Origin: Svornostia abyssi
GTDB lineage: Bacteria; Actinomycetota; Thermoleophilia; Solirubrobacterales; Solirubrobacteraceae
Assembly: GCA_024666565.1 (NCBI GenBank)
Contig: CP088295.1
Location: 930,001-994,000, forward strand
Reading direction: 5' to 3'
Length of the DNA: 64,000 nt
The notes under the pieces are model-generated. The model saw nothing but the letters and a program-made list of their open reading frames with translations, searched no databases and was not told the DNA's origin. Each line of letters begins with the position of its first letter. Within the stretch, counting starts at the first letter, position 1. Positions 34,287 to 42,860 of the stretch are shown here, in pieces. The position numbers and the translations under genes were made by a program.

Positions 34287-35552
34287 ATGATCTGCCGCGC
34301 ATCTCTCGTCATGGTGGTGGCCGGACTGTGGGCTGGGCCCGCGCAGGCCGCCGTCTTCGGTGGAGCGATCCCGCTCTCGGGTGGGCAGCCCGCTCTGGCC
34401 GGCCTGGTGGCCGGTGCGCCGGGAACTGCGGCGCTGGTGACCAGCTCCGGGGCCCGCGTGACCGTGACGGCGGTCCGCGGTGGTGTCGAGCAGGGCCGCC
34501 GCACGATGCGGACACGTGAGCTGGTGCACAGCACCGAGGATCCAGAGGGACGCCTGCTGCTCCTGCTCCGGACCGGAGCCGTGCGGCGGGACGGGTTGGC
34601 CTCGAGTGCGATCGTCCTGGTTGACGCGACGGGCGGGACACGGATGGTCTGGCGCGGCCGGGCTGCTCGCGTCGCCCGGATCGGCGCGGGGTCGTCGGGA
34701 CGGATGGCGATCGCCTGGATGCAGTCCCGGTCACTGGTCGTCAAGCGCATCGCGCGTTCGGGCCGGGAGGGCGCACGCCTCACCACGCCGGTGCTGCCGC
34801 CGAAGGTCGACCCGCGCCGAACCGAGGTCCGTGGCCTCGCGGTGGTCCCGGGCCCCGGGAGGGAACTGGACGCCGTGGTGTCCATCGCCGCCGAGGACGA
34901 CCGCCTGGACCGCACGGCCGCCTACACGTGGGACGCCGCTGGCCAGGTGCGCCGAGGCGCGGTCCGCGCCGGCGCGTCGTCAGCGGCCGGCAGGGTCCGA
35001 CTCGTCCGCGCGCCGGACGGTCGTGTCGGCGCCATGCTCACGATGAGCGGTGTCTCGCCCACCGACCAGGAGTGCGTCAGCGAGGATGGACATCTTCCGC
35101 GCGGCGTCTGGCTCGCGATGCGGGGCCCCCGTGGGATCTTCGGGCGGTTCGTCAACGTCGACCGCTGGGGGTTGAACTGCATCGCCACGGATGACCTGGT
35201 CCTGGCCCCGGACGGGACGATCGCGGCCGCGTGGGGGTTCTACGAGGCCTCGCCGCCTTTCGTCCGGGTGGCGCAGTTCCGGGCCGGGGAGCCGTTCGGG
35301 TTGCCGACGACCGTGATGACGGGGAGTCCCGTGTTCTCGGCCGCCTTCAGCGGCACGGGAACCCTGAACCTCCTCACGGGCACGTTCACCGGGGGCGAGA
35401 CCCTCCAGCCCGCTGCGCTGTGGCGCGACGGGCAGCGTGACGACCTCGGGTTCGACGTGAGCTCCGCGGACCTCGCCCGGGACACGGCCGGGCGGCTGGT
35501 CGCGGCAGGACAGCGCGGCGACGGGACCTGGGTGATCGCGTTCGAGCGCTGA
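34287..35552 (+). CDS. Exported protein of unknown function, propeller-like
   Basis: A 421-residue protein with signal peptide ASLVMVVAGLWAGPAQAA. The rest is beta-rich with repeating short blades (LLLLLRTGAVRRDG, RMAIAWMQSRSLVVKRIARS, GRVGAMLTMSGVSP, GTIAAAWGFYEASPPFVRVA, RLVAAGQRGDGTWVIAFER), compatible with a beta-propeller, but no named family is clear. Two cysteines (DQECVSEDG and GLNCIATDD) may form a disulfide. ATG 34287 is the first start before the signal peptide. A strong hairpin follows the stop. Confidence 0.65.
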   Translation: MICRASLVMVVAGLWAGPAQAAVFGGAIPLSGGQPALAGLVAGAPGTAALVTSSGARVTVTAVRGGVEQGRRTMRTRELVHSTEDPEGRLLLLLRTGAVRRDGLASSAIVLVDATGGTRMVWRGRAARVARIGAGSSGRMAIAWMQSRSLVVKRIARSGREGARLTTPVLPPKVDPRRTEVRGLAVVPGPGRELDAVVSIAAEDDRLDRTAAYTWDAAGQVRRGAVRAGASSAAGRVRLVRAPDGRVGAMLTMSGVSPTDQECVSEDGHLPRGVWLAMRGPRGIFGRFVNVDRWGLNCIATDDLVLAPDGTIAAAWGFYEASPPFVRVAQFRAGEPFGLPTTVMTGSPVFSAAFSGTGTLNLLTGTFTGGETLQPAALWRDGQRDDLGFDVSSADLARDTAGRLVAAGQRGDGTWVIAFER

Positions 35553-35562
35553 TGGCGCCTCG

Positions 35563-35589
35563 CCCGCCGGCGCGCGGAGCGCCGGCGGG
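35563..35589. terminator. Bidirectional terminator hairpin
   Basis: Perfect 11-bp stem CCCGCCGGCGC / GCGCCGGCGGG with loop GCGGA between convergent genes ending at 35552 and 35602. Confidence 0.7.
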
Positions 35590-35601
35590 TCGGCGGTGCT
35601 C

Positions 35602-36795
35602 CTACGGCATCAGCAGCCGCGGCGCGAACACCGTGATGAGCTCGGTGTCGTCGGGCCGGTCGCGGGCGGTCCAGCGGCCGTCGCTGCCCGGGTAGTTGTT
35701 GTCGTTGGCGATGAGCAGGACGCCCGTGCTCATGACCTCCAGGCTCTCGACGGACTGCAGCGGGAACGAGAACCGCCGGCCGACACCGAACTCGCCGGGC
35801 CGCGCCGGCAGCGACACGCCGAACGGGTCGGCGATGCGCAGCAGGTCGAGGATGCGCGTCTTCTTCAGGTAGCCGTCGGCGTCGGTCTTGCGCAGATCGA
35901 CGAGGTAGATCTTCTTCTGCAGCGCCTCGGCGCCCTGCGCGTCGTCACGCTCGATCGCGAGGAAGCGGTGGCGGTCCAGCGCGGTGAAGTCGCCGATGAC
36001 CGCGCCCGGGAAGTCCGCGTCCGTGCGGTACTGCCAGCTGCGCTCGGTGTACTGCTTCGTCGCGAGGTCGAACTCCCGGATGTACCGGCGGCGCGGGTCG
36101 GTGTCGGTGGTCAGGGCGCCCTCGAGGATCGGCAGCAGCTTCGTGCCGTCCTTCGTGAGCGCCATGCCCTCGAACCCGCGGCTGCTCGGCAGGTTCGCGG
36201 GCTCGGAGCCGAGCGTGTGGTTCTGCGGCGCCTTCACGCCCGGGAGCTGGATCGGCGCGTCGATGACCTTGCCGGTCGCGTCGGTGTGCAGCAGGTACGG
36301 GCCGAACTCCTCGCCGAACCAGAACGTGCCGTCGGGCGCGCGCCGGACGGACTCGAGGTCGAAGTCCGCGCCGGTGAGTCGCCGGTCCTCGCGGGCGATG
36401 GGGAACGGCACGAGGTTGTCGGGGTCACGCAGCTGGAGGTACTCGAGCACGGTGACCTTGCCGGTGCCGCCGAACGGCGTCTTCGCGCTCGTGCGGATCC
36501 TGTAGAGCCGCAGCAGGAAGTCGGCCGAGTTGCCCTTGCTGCCGAAGCCGTTGTCGGGCATCGCCCAGAACGTGCTCCCGCTGATCTTCAGGACGGCCGA
36601 GAAGCCGGGGATCGGCTGGCCGGGGAACGGCGGCGTCACGCCGTTGTTCGGGGCGACCGCGGCGCCGGAGGGCGGGCCCTCCTGGTAGGCGTCGGAGGGA
36701 AGGATCGCGCGGGACAGCAGGGTGTCGGCGTGGGCCGTGGCGGCGCTGCCGGCGAGGGCGAGCACCGCCATGGCGGCGGCGGGGATGAGACGCAT
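35602..36795 (-). CDS. Exported esterase-like/phytase-like protein (PF13449 type)
   Basis: A 397-residue protein with signal peptide RLIPAAAMAVLALAGSAATAHA; ATG 36795 has GGAGG upstream. The fold is a beta-propeller of the esterase-like phytase family: FSAVLKISGSTFWAMPDNGF, DFDLESVRRAPDGTFWFGEE, FGPYLLHTDATGKVI, NLPSSRGFEGMALTKDGTKL, ALDRHRFLAIERDD and VLLIANDNNYPGSDGR. These acidic loops match the family's proposed metal and phosphate sites. Substrate not shown; phosphoester hydrolysis outside the cell is possible. Confidence 0.88.
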   Translation of the reverse strand: MRLIPAAAMAVLALAGSAATAHADTLLSRAILPSDAYQEGPPSGAAVAPNNGVTPPFPGQPIPGFSAVLKISGSTFWAMPDNGFGSKGNSADFLLRLYRIRTSAKTPFGGTGKVTVLEYLQLRDPDNLVPFPIAREDRRLTGADFDLESVRRAPDGTFWFGEEFGPYLLHTDATGKVIDAPIQLPGVKAPQNHTLGSEPANLPSSRGFEGMALTKDGTKLLPILEGALTTDTDPRRRYIREFDLATKQYTERSWQYRTDADFPGAVIGDFTALDRHRFLAIERDDAQGAEALQKKIYLVDLRKTDADGYLKKTRILDLLRIADPFGVSLPARPGEFGVGRRFSFPLQSVESLEVMSTGVLLIANDNNYPGSDGRWTARDRPDDTELITVFAPRLLMP

Positions 36796-36963
36796 GGGGA
36801 GGGACCTCCGGAAGGTTCGGATGGACCCGGCCAGCGTGCGCGGCGTCCCGCACGGTGAGGTTGACGGGTGGTGATCGCGCGGTGAAGATCCCGTCACCCC
36901 AGGACATCGGGTCGCGAAACGGGAACCCACGTCCCCGCTTGTCGACCCGATGCGGGATCTAGG

Positions 36964-37984
36964 GTGCGCGGGGTGCGCGAGATCACCACCGACGCCGACG
37001 TCCGCGCCGTCCTCACCGACCCGGCGCGGTTCTCCTCGGCGCCCATGGGCGCGCTCGACCGTGTGCTCATCGGAGCCGATCCGCCCGAGCACGCGCCCGT
37101 CCGGCGGCTCGTCGCCGCCGCGCTGCGCGCCACGGCGGTCCCGGACGACGCGATCGCCGCCATCGCCGACGAGCTGCTGGCACCCCTGCTCGCACGCGGC
37201 ACCGGCGAGGCCGTTGCCGAGCTGGCCCGTCCCCCTCGCCGCCGCCGTCACCGCCGCGCAGCTCGGGGTCGACCGCGCGGCGGCCGCTGACCTCCTGCGC
37301 TTCGGCGACGCGGTCTCGGACGTCGCCGACGGCCAGCCGCCCGACCACGCCGCCTTCGCCGACCTCGACCTGGCGGTCGCCCGCTGGGCCGCATCCCGGC
37401 GGTCCTGCCCCACCGGCGACGGCATCAGCATCGTCGTCACCGGAGCGCGCGGGCAGGCCCAGCTCAAGCCGCGTGAGGTGCGGAGCCTCGTCCGGCTGCT
37501 CGTCGTCGCCGGGATCGTGACGAGCGCGCGGCTGAGTTCGGTCACGCTGCTCGCGGTTGCAGCCGACCCGGAACTGCAGGCGCGGGTCCGCGCGCGGCCG
37601 GCGGACGCCGCGCGCGTGGTCGAGGAGGCCTTGCGCCGCGACCCGCCGCTGCGCTTCGTCCTGCGACAGGCCGCCGCCGGCGACGTGGTCGCGTGCCGGC
37701 TCGACGAGGCCAACCGCGACCCCGCAGCGCACCCCGACCCCGACCACTTCGACATCGACCGCGACGAGCCGCACCTGGCGTTCGGCGCGGGCGTGCACCG
37801 CTGCCCCGGCGCCGGCCTCGCACGCCGTCAGGCGAAGGTCCTGCTGCAGACGGCCCTCGCTCGCACGAGCGCGCTCGCGCCCGCAGGCGATGCAACGTGG
37901 GACCGCGACCGGCACCTGCAGGGCCCGGCCGCCGTGCCGCTCCGCTTCGCGACGGGGCCGCCGGGCATCCCCGGAACCCGGTAA
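36964..37984 (+). CDS. Cytochrome P450, short and frameshifted
   Basis: Haem monooxygenase of about 339 residues, shorter than the usual 400. The Cys-ligand loop is FGAGVHRCPGAGLARRQ, K-helix ExxR is EEALRRDP, and ANRDP-type meander is EANRDPAAHPDPDHFDID. The I-helix reads VVAGIVTSA: the catalytic Thr is kept but the acidic residue before it is Val. About ten residues are missing between the K-helix and ANRDP compared with typical P450s. The frame slips in five C at 37231-37235; removing one C restores LARPLAAAVTAAQLGVDR. GTG 36964 or 36973. No redox partner nearby. Confidence 0.8.
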
Positions 37985-38008
37985 TCCACGGCCCGAATTG
38001 GCGGCAGA

Positions 38009-38038
38009 CCGTCAAGTTCGGGGCGTTTGCCGTCAAGT
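38009..38038 (+). promoter_or_regulatory. Direct repeat CCGTCAAGT, 21-bp period
   Basis: CCGTCAAGT occurs at 38009-38017 and again at 38030-38038, exactly two helical turns apart, 30 bp before the GGDEF/HD-GYP start. It looks like a response-regulator tandem site. The first copy plus GCCGTCAA also loosely resembles a flagellar-sigma promoter, but with a shorter spacer. Confidence 0.4.
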
Positions 38039-38067
38039 CGCCGGGCTCGGCGGCCGAGGGAATTGCG

Positions 38068-40005
38068 GTGACCCATCGCGCGCTTCTCGCTCTCGGCTTC
38101 GCCGGTGTCGCGGTTCATGGTGTCCTTGCGGTCGTCGCGCCGAACGCCGCGGGGAGCGGGGTCCTGTACATCTGCGTCGCCGCTCTGGCCTTCTCGCTCG
38201 TGCTCGCACGCGGGATCCGGGTGGCGGACGAGCGCGCGGTCTGGCTCGTCCTCGCCGCCAGCCAGGGACTGTGGCTGCTCGGCGATCTGAGCTGGGAGGT
38301 CCTGGGCGACCCCGCGTTCTTCTCCGTCTCCGACGGCATCTACGTGCTGTCGTACGTCGCGCAGTTCGCGGGCATCGGGCTGCTCATGCGCGCGCGGCTG
38401 CGGCTGCTGCCGGGGGCGCGCTGGCTCGACGGCCTGGTCGTCGGCACGACCGCGGCGGCGATCGTCGCCGCCGTGCTGGTCGAGCCGATCCGCCGGGCCG
38501 CGGGCGACGAGATCGTGGAGGCGCTCTTCTACCCCACGCTGGACCTCGCGGTCATCGTCCTCATCGCGGTGCCCATCGGCATGACCGCGTGGCGGCCGGG
38601 GCGCACCCTCGGGTGGCTCGCGGGCGGCGTGACGCTCATCGCGGTGACGGACGTGCTGTACGCGGGGCAGACGATCGACAACACCTACGTCGAGGGCTCG
38701 CTGCTCGCCACCCTGTGGCTGCTGGCGTACACGGCGATCGCGACGGCCGCATGGCAGCCCGTCGAGCGCCGGACGTTCGACGCGGACCCGCGGTGGCGTG
38801 AGGGGATCGTCCCGGGCGTGTGCGGGTTCGTCGCGATCGGTGTGCTCGCGGCGGCGGGCGTCCTCGACCTCGGCAACGGCACGGTCCTGCTCGCCGCGGT
38901 CGCCGGATCCCTGTCGGGACTGCGCGCCGCCGTCGTGTTCCGCGCCCACATGCGCCTGCTGCACCGCAGCCGCGCCGAAGCACGCCAGGACCAGCTCACC
39001 GGGCTGCCGAATCGCCGCGCGCTCATCGACGACCTCGAAGGCGTCGTGGCCGACGGCGCCCCCGTGACGCTCGCGTTCTTCGATCTCGACGGCTTCAAGC
39101 TCTACAACGACAGCTTCGGCCATGCCGCCGGGGACGCGCTGCTGCAGCGCCTTGGCGGACGGCTGACGGGCGCGGTCGGCGACGCCGGCCGCGGGTACCG
39201 CCTGGGCGGCGACGAGTTCTGCGTGCTCCTCGACGGGGACGGCGCCGCGGTGAGCGACGTGCTGGACGCCTGCGGCCAGGCGCTGCGCGAGCACGGCGAC
39301 GTGTTCGCGATCACGGCGTCGGCCGGCTCCGTCGCGATCCCGGCGGAGGCACGCGAGGCCGGCGACGCGCTGCGCATCGCCGACCAGCGCATGTACGCGC
39401 GCAAGGCCGAGCGCCGCGGCCCGGCGCGGATGCAGGCGCGCGACCTGCTCCTCGCCGTCGTGCGCGAGACCGAGCCGGACCTCGACGAGCACAACGGCGA
39501 CGTCGGCCGGCTTGCCCGCCAGCTCGGTGACCACCTGGGGCTGGAGGGCGACGACCTCGACATCGTCGTGCGGGCCGCGGAGCTGCACGACGTCGGCAAG
39601 GTCGCCGTGCCCGACGAGATCCTGCACAAGCCCGGCCCGCTGACCGAGGACGAGTGGCAGCTCATGCGCCAGCACACGATCATCGGCGAGCGGATCCTGG
39701 CGGCGTCTCCCGGGATGGCACCCGTCGCCGAACTCGTCCGCGCGAGCCACGAGCGCTGGGACGGCGGCGGCTACCCGGACGGGCTCCGTGGCGAGGAGAT
39801 CCCGCTCGGCGCGCGGATCATCACCGTGTGCGACTCGTTCGACGCGATCGTGTCCGACCGGCCCTACGCGGTGGGGCGCAGTATCCGCGAAGCGGTCGAG
39901 GAACTCGAGCGCTGCGCCGGCGGGCAGTTCGACCCGCAGGTCGTGGGAGCCTTCGCCGAGCTGGTGCGCTCAGGCGCGCTGGGCCTCGGGGTCCAGCACG
40001 CCTGA
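38068..40005 (+). CDS. Membrane GGDEF plus HD-GYP c-di-GMP signalling protein
   Basis: A 645-residue protein. The first ~300 residues hold eight or so hydrophobic helices (LALGFAGVAVHGVLAVVAP, LLATLWLLAYTAIATAAW). The GGDEF domain (about 310-460) has DQLTGLPNRRALIDDL, FFDLDGFKLYNDSFGHAAGD and an intact GGDEF near residue 380 (YRLGGDEFCVLL); the RxxD inhibitory site is not visible. The HD-GYP domain (about 470-640) has HDVGKVAVPDEILHKPG and ERWDGGGYPDGLRGEEIPL. It could both make and degrade c-di-GMP, or use GGDEF as a GTP sensor. GTG 38068; a 21-bp-spaced direct repeat precedes it. Confidence 0.92.
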   Translation: MTHRALLALGFAGVAVHGVLAVVAPNAAGSGVLYICVAALAFSLVLARGIRVADERAVWLVLAASQGLWLLGDLSWEVLGDPAFFSVSDGIYVLSYVAQFAGIGLLMRARLRLLPGARWLDGLVVGTTAAAIVAAVLVEPIRRAAGDEIVEALFYPTLDLAVIVLIAVPIGMTAWRPGRTLGWLAGGVTLIAVTDVLYAGQTIDNTYVEGSLLATLWLLAYTAIATAAWQPVERRTFDADPRWREGIVPGVCGFVAIGVLAAAGVLDLGNGTVLLAAVAGSLSGLRAAVVFRAHMRLLHRSRAEARQDQLTGLPNRRALIDDLEGVVADGAPVTLAFFDLDGFKLYNDSFGHAAGDALLQRLGGRLTGAVGDAGRGYRLGGDEFCVLLDGDGAAVSDVLDACGQALREHGDVFAITASAGSVAIPAEAREAGDALRIADQRMYARKAERRGPARMQARDLLLAVVRETEPDLDEHNGDVGRLARQLGDHLGLEGDDLDIVVRAAELHDVGKVAVPDEILHKPGPLTEDEWQLMRQHTIIGERILAASPGMAPVAELVRASHERWDGGGYPDGLRGEEIPLGARIITVCDSFDAIVSDRPYAVGRSIREAVEELERCAGGQFDPQVVGAFAELVRSGALGLGVQHA

Positions 40006-40015
40006 ACGGCGGTCG

Positions 40016-42712
40016 TCAGCGGCCGACGGACTGGAACGTCGTCCCGCCGCCGAGCGGCTGCAGCGACGCCCCGTCGTTGGCGATGAGCGACGCGCCGTCG
40101 TTGGCCAGCAGGTTCGTCACCGGGACCAGTGACGCGCCGTCGTTGGCGATGAGGGACGCGCCGTCGTTCGCGATCAGCGACGCGCCGTCGTTGGCGATGA
40201 GCGAGCCGCTGCTGTTGCTCACGATTCCGGCACCGTGATCGCTGATGATCGACGCGCCGTCGTTGGCGATGAGCCTCCCGCCGAGCACGTTGTTCGGGCC
40301 GGCGAGCGTCAGGCCGGTGTTCGGGTCGATGAGGACGGCGCGGCCGCAATCGAAGTTCGCGCCCTCCGCCTTGCCGATGACCGCGCCGGCACTCTTGAGC
40401 GCCAGTGCGTTGACGGTCTTGATCTCCGGCGCCTTGTAGGTCGCGCAGACCTTCCCGGCCCGTGTCGTGCCGATGCCGGTGAGGAGCTGCACGCGGCGGA
40501 TGCCGAACAGCGCGTTGGCCGGGCTCTCCGCGGCGACGCCGAACAGCGCGGCGTACTTCGACGCGAGCCCGTCGCGCTCGGCGGGCGTCAGCCCCGCCTT
40601 CGCCGCGATGGCGTCCGCGAGCGCGCGTGCGCCCTGGGCCTTCGCGATGTCGACGGCCATCTGCAGGGCGAAGTTCCCCGGCCCGGCGGTGCTCTGGCGC
40701 AGCGTCAGGCTCCCGCCGCGCGTGAACAGCTTGCCCTTGCGCTGGAACACCGTCCCGGCGACACCGGTCCACGTCCGCTTGGGCTGCACGGCCGCGAGCT
40801 CCAGGATGCCCTCCTGACGCACGGTCTCGCCGGTGACGGGGTCGTTGCGCTGGCGCGAGAGATACAGCTCGTACGTGCCCGTGTCGGCGATGAAGCCGGT
40901 GAGCGACACCATGCCGTCCGTCCCGGTCCGCCCGGACGCGACGACCTCGCCGCCGGGAGCCGACAGCTCCGCGACCGTGCCCTCCGCGATGCGGCCCGTC
41001 GCCGTCTCGCGGACGTTGACGGCAGCCCGCAGCGTGCGTCCGGCGGCGAGCTGCAGCGCCGAGCTCGGCGGCAGCTCGTTGCCGCGCAGGCTGAGCGGCT
41101 CCGTGAACGTCGTGAGGAAGTCGTTGCCGTTGCGCGGGGCGGTGACCCGCAGCTCGAAGCCCTTCACCTTGCCCTTGCGCCGCTCCAGGGTCTTGGCCAG
41201 CGCGGTCCGCACGGTGGCCGTCTTCGCCTTCGCGGAGTACGTGATCCTCGCGTCGTACGCACAGCCGACGCGGCGCAGCAGGTCCTGCGCCTCGCCCTCG
41301 TCACCGGCCTTGCCCTCGCGGAACTCCAGCCCTCGCAGCGCGACGAGCAGCCGGACGCGGTCGCTCCGCCCGTTGTTCGACCGCAGCACCGCCTGGTTGT
41401 TGCACGGCTGCTTGACGGCGTCCTTGGCGGGATCCCAGAAGAAGACCTTGACGCGCGCGAGCTTCACCGCGGTGCCGGACACCTGCGCGCCCGCGTTCGG
41501 GCTCTGGGCGATGACGTCGTACGGGCGGATCTTCGCCTTGCCTGCACGCGAGGCGGCCTGCGCGTAGTCGAGCGGCTGCGGGTCGAGCGTGACCCAGAGG
41601 GTCTTGCGCAGCTCGGTCTGCATCGCGTCGATGCTCAGGCCGCCGAACGGGGACTGCCGCAGGTCGGGCATCAGCCGCTGGCTCTGCGTGGCGAAGGTCG
41701 TCAGGCCCGGTGCGGGCGTGCTGATCGGGGTGGTGGTCGAACCGCCGCCGCCACCTCCCCCGCTGGGCGCGGCGGTGCGGTCTTCGGTCTCGCAGCCGAC
41801 GGTCGCCGGGTCGGTGCTGTCGGTGATCGCGACGTCGACGCCGTCGCCGCACTCGACCGAGCTGTCCGCGGCGCTGTCGCGCGCTTCGATGCGGTCGTTG
41901 CCGTCCTGCCCGAGCAGGCCGTCCTTGCCCAGCCCGCCCACGAGCGTCTCGTCGGCCGCCGAGCCGAAGAGGAAGTCGTTGAAGTCGGTGCCGACGACCT
42001 TGTCGATGCCGATGCCGACCTGGTCGCCGGCGAACGTGCCGTCGACGCCGTCCGTGCCGTCGTTGCTGTTGCCGTCGTTGAGGTTGACGTTCACGCCCGT
42101 GCTCGTGTGCGCGCTGTCGTTGTAGTCGACGGTGTCGATCTCGCCCGGGGCGGCGCCGACGTCGCTGAAGAAGTCCGCGCCGCCGTTGCCGAGCATCGTG
42201 TCGGAGCCGTTGCCGCCCATGAACGTGTCGCGGCCCGACGCGCCGACGAGCCGGTCGTCGCCTTCGCCGCCGTTCATCTCGACGTTGATCTCGCTGCCGG
42301 TGGCCGCCGGGACGACGGTCAGCGTGTCGTTGCCCCCGCCCAGGGTGGAGGTGTCGGTCCGCACGCCGCTCGCGTCGTCGGAGATGCGACAGATCGTCCG
42401 GTTCTCGGCCGGGACATCGGTGCAGAAGTTCGCGCTGTCGCTGCCGGGCGTCGTGGGGTGCGAGGTCCCGGTCGGATCCGTGATCTGGATGCTGTCGGTG
42501 TTCGCCAGGTCACCCTGGATGCGCTGCAGCGTGACCGAGTTCGCGCCGCCGTCTCCGGTGATGATGACGTGGGCCTCGGTGCCGCCGACCCCGCGCGAGC
42601 TGCCTGCGGTGGCGAATTCGATGCTCGTCGTCGCCTGTGCTGATGCGGCGCACGTGAGCAGGCAGAGCACGGCAAGGACGGCGACGCGTGCGCCACCGGG
42701 CAGCGGGGACAT
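40016..42712 (-). CDS. Large exported protein with Ca-binding-type repeats and C-terminal SLIANDGA octapeptide array
   Basis: An 898-residue protein with signal peptide VAVLAVLCLLTCAASAQA. Residues 120-310 contain GGxGxD-like repeats (MNGGEGDDRLVGASGRDTFM, LLGQDGNDRIEARD). A Gly/Ser/Thr linker (335-350) leads to a middle part that includes a PASTA-like stretch (IRPYDVIAQSPNAGAQVSG) and a carboxypeptidase-regulatory-like unit. The last 85 residues hold eight octads of the form [LI]-[IVL]-[AS]-[ND]-x-G-[AS]-[SG], five of them LIANDGAS exactly, broken once by LVPVTN. No known anchor follows. The function is unknown; a surface or matrix role is inferred. The stop is 10 bp from the convergent GGDEF gene. 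Confidence 0.82.
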   Translation of the reverse strand: MSPLPGGARVAVLAVLCLLTCAASAQATTSIEFATAGSSRGVGGTEAHVIITGDGGANSVTLQRIQGDLANTDSIQITDPTGTSHPTTPGSDSANFCTDVPAENRTICRISDDASGVRTDTSTLGGGNDTLTVVPAATGSEINVEMNGGEGDDRLVGASGRDTFMGGNGSDTMLGNGGADFFSDVGAAPGEIDTVDYNDSAHTSTGVNVNLNDGNSNDGTDGVDGTFAGDQVGIGIDKVVGTDFNDFLFGSAADETLVGGLGKDGLLGQDGNDRIEARDSAADSSVECGDGVDVAITDSTDPATVGCETEDRTAAPSGGGGGGGSTTTPISTPAPGLTTFATQSQRLMPDLRQSPFGGLSIDAMQTELRKTLWVTLDPQPLDYAQAASRAGKAKIRPYDVIAQSPNAGAQVSGTAVKLARVKVFFWDPAKDAVKQPCNNQAVLRSNNGRSDRVRLLVALRGLEFREGKAGDEGEAQDLLRRVGCAYDARITYSAKAKTATVRTALAKTLERRKGKVKGFELRVTAPRNGNDFLTTFTEPLSLRGNELPPSSALQLAAGRTLRAAVNVRETATGRIAEGTVAELSAPGGEVVASGRTGTDGMVSLTGFIADTGTYELYLSRQRNDPVTGETVRQEGILELAAVQPKRTWTGVAGTVFQRKGKLFTRGGSLTLRQSTAGPGNFALQMAVDIAKAQGARALADAIAAKAGLTPAERDGLASKYAALFGVAAESPANALFGIRRVQLLTGIGTTRAGKVCATYKAPEIKTVNALALKSAGAVIGKAEGANFDCGRAVLIDPNTGLTLAGPNNVLGGRLIANDGASIISDHGAGIVSNSSGSLIANDGASLIANDGASLIANDGASLVPVTNLLANDGASLIANDGASLQPLGGGTTFQSVGR
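40061..40272 (-). repeat. 24-bp coding repeat array (SLIANDGA)
   Basis: DNA units of 24 bp encode the octapeptide. The core AACGACGGCGCGTC is nearly invariant, whereas flanking Leu, Ala and Ser codons vary synonymously. That pattern suggests selection on the protein rather than very recent copying. All units are in frame. Confidence 0.8.
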
Positions 42713-42827
42713 GGGTGAGACAGCTCCTTCGACCCGGCAGGCGACCCTGTTGGCTTCCCTGCCTATTCAGTGCGTCAAAAACTAGAGCGACGGGCGGTGG
42801 AGCGCAAGCACATAGTTCAGCACGTAT

Positions 42828-42842
42828 AGTACGAGTCGTACT
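42828..42842. promoter_or_regulatory. 15-bp palindrome AGTACGAGTCGTACT
   Basis: Perfect 7-bp arms AGTACGA / TCGTACT around one base, 18 bp before the hydrolase ATG at 42861, with TATAGT overlapping its left side as a possible -10 box. Operator candidate for the two-gene hydrolase unit. GGGAGGGG upstream of the ATG is the ribosome site. Confidence 0.5.
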
Positions 42843-42860
42843 GTATCGGGAGGGGTATCG

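Noticed and set aside
40061..40272. 24-bp repeats as a CRISPR or minisatellite
   Set aside because: The units are contiguous, have no spacers, stay in one reading frame and encode an octapeptide with synonymous variation, so they are coding repeats.
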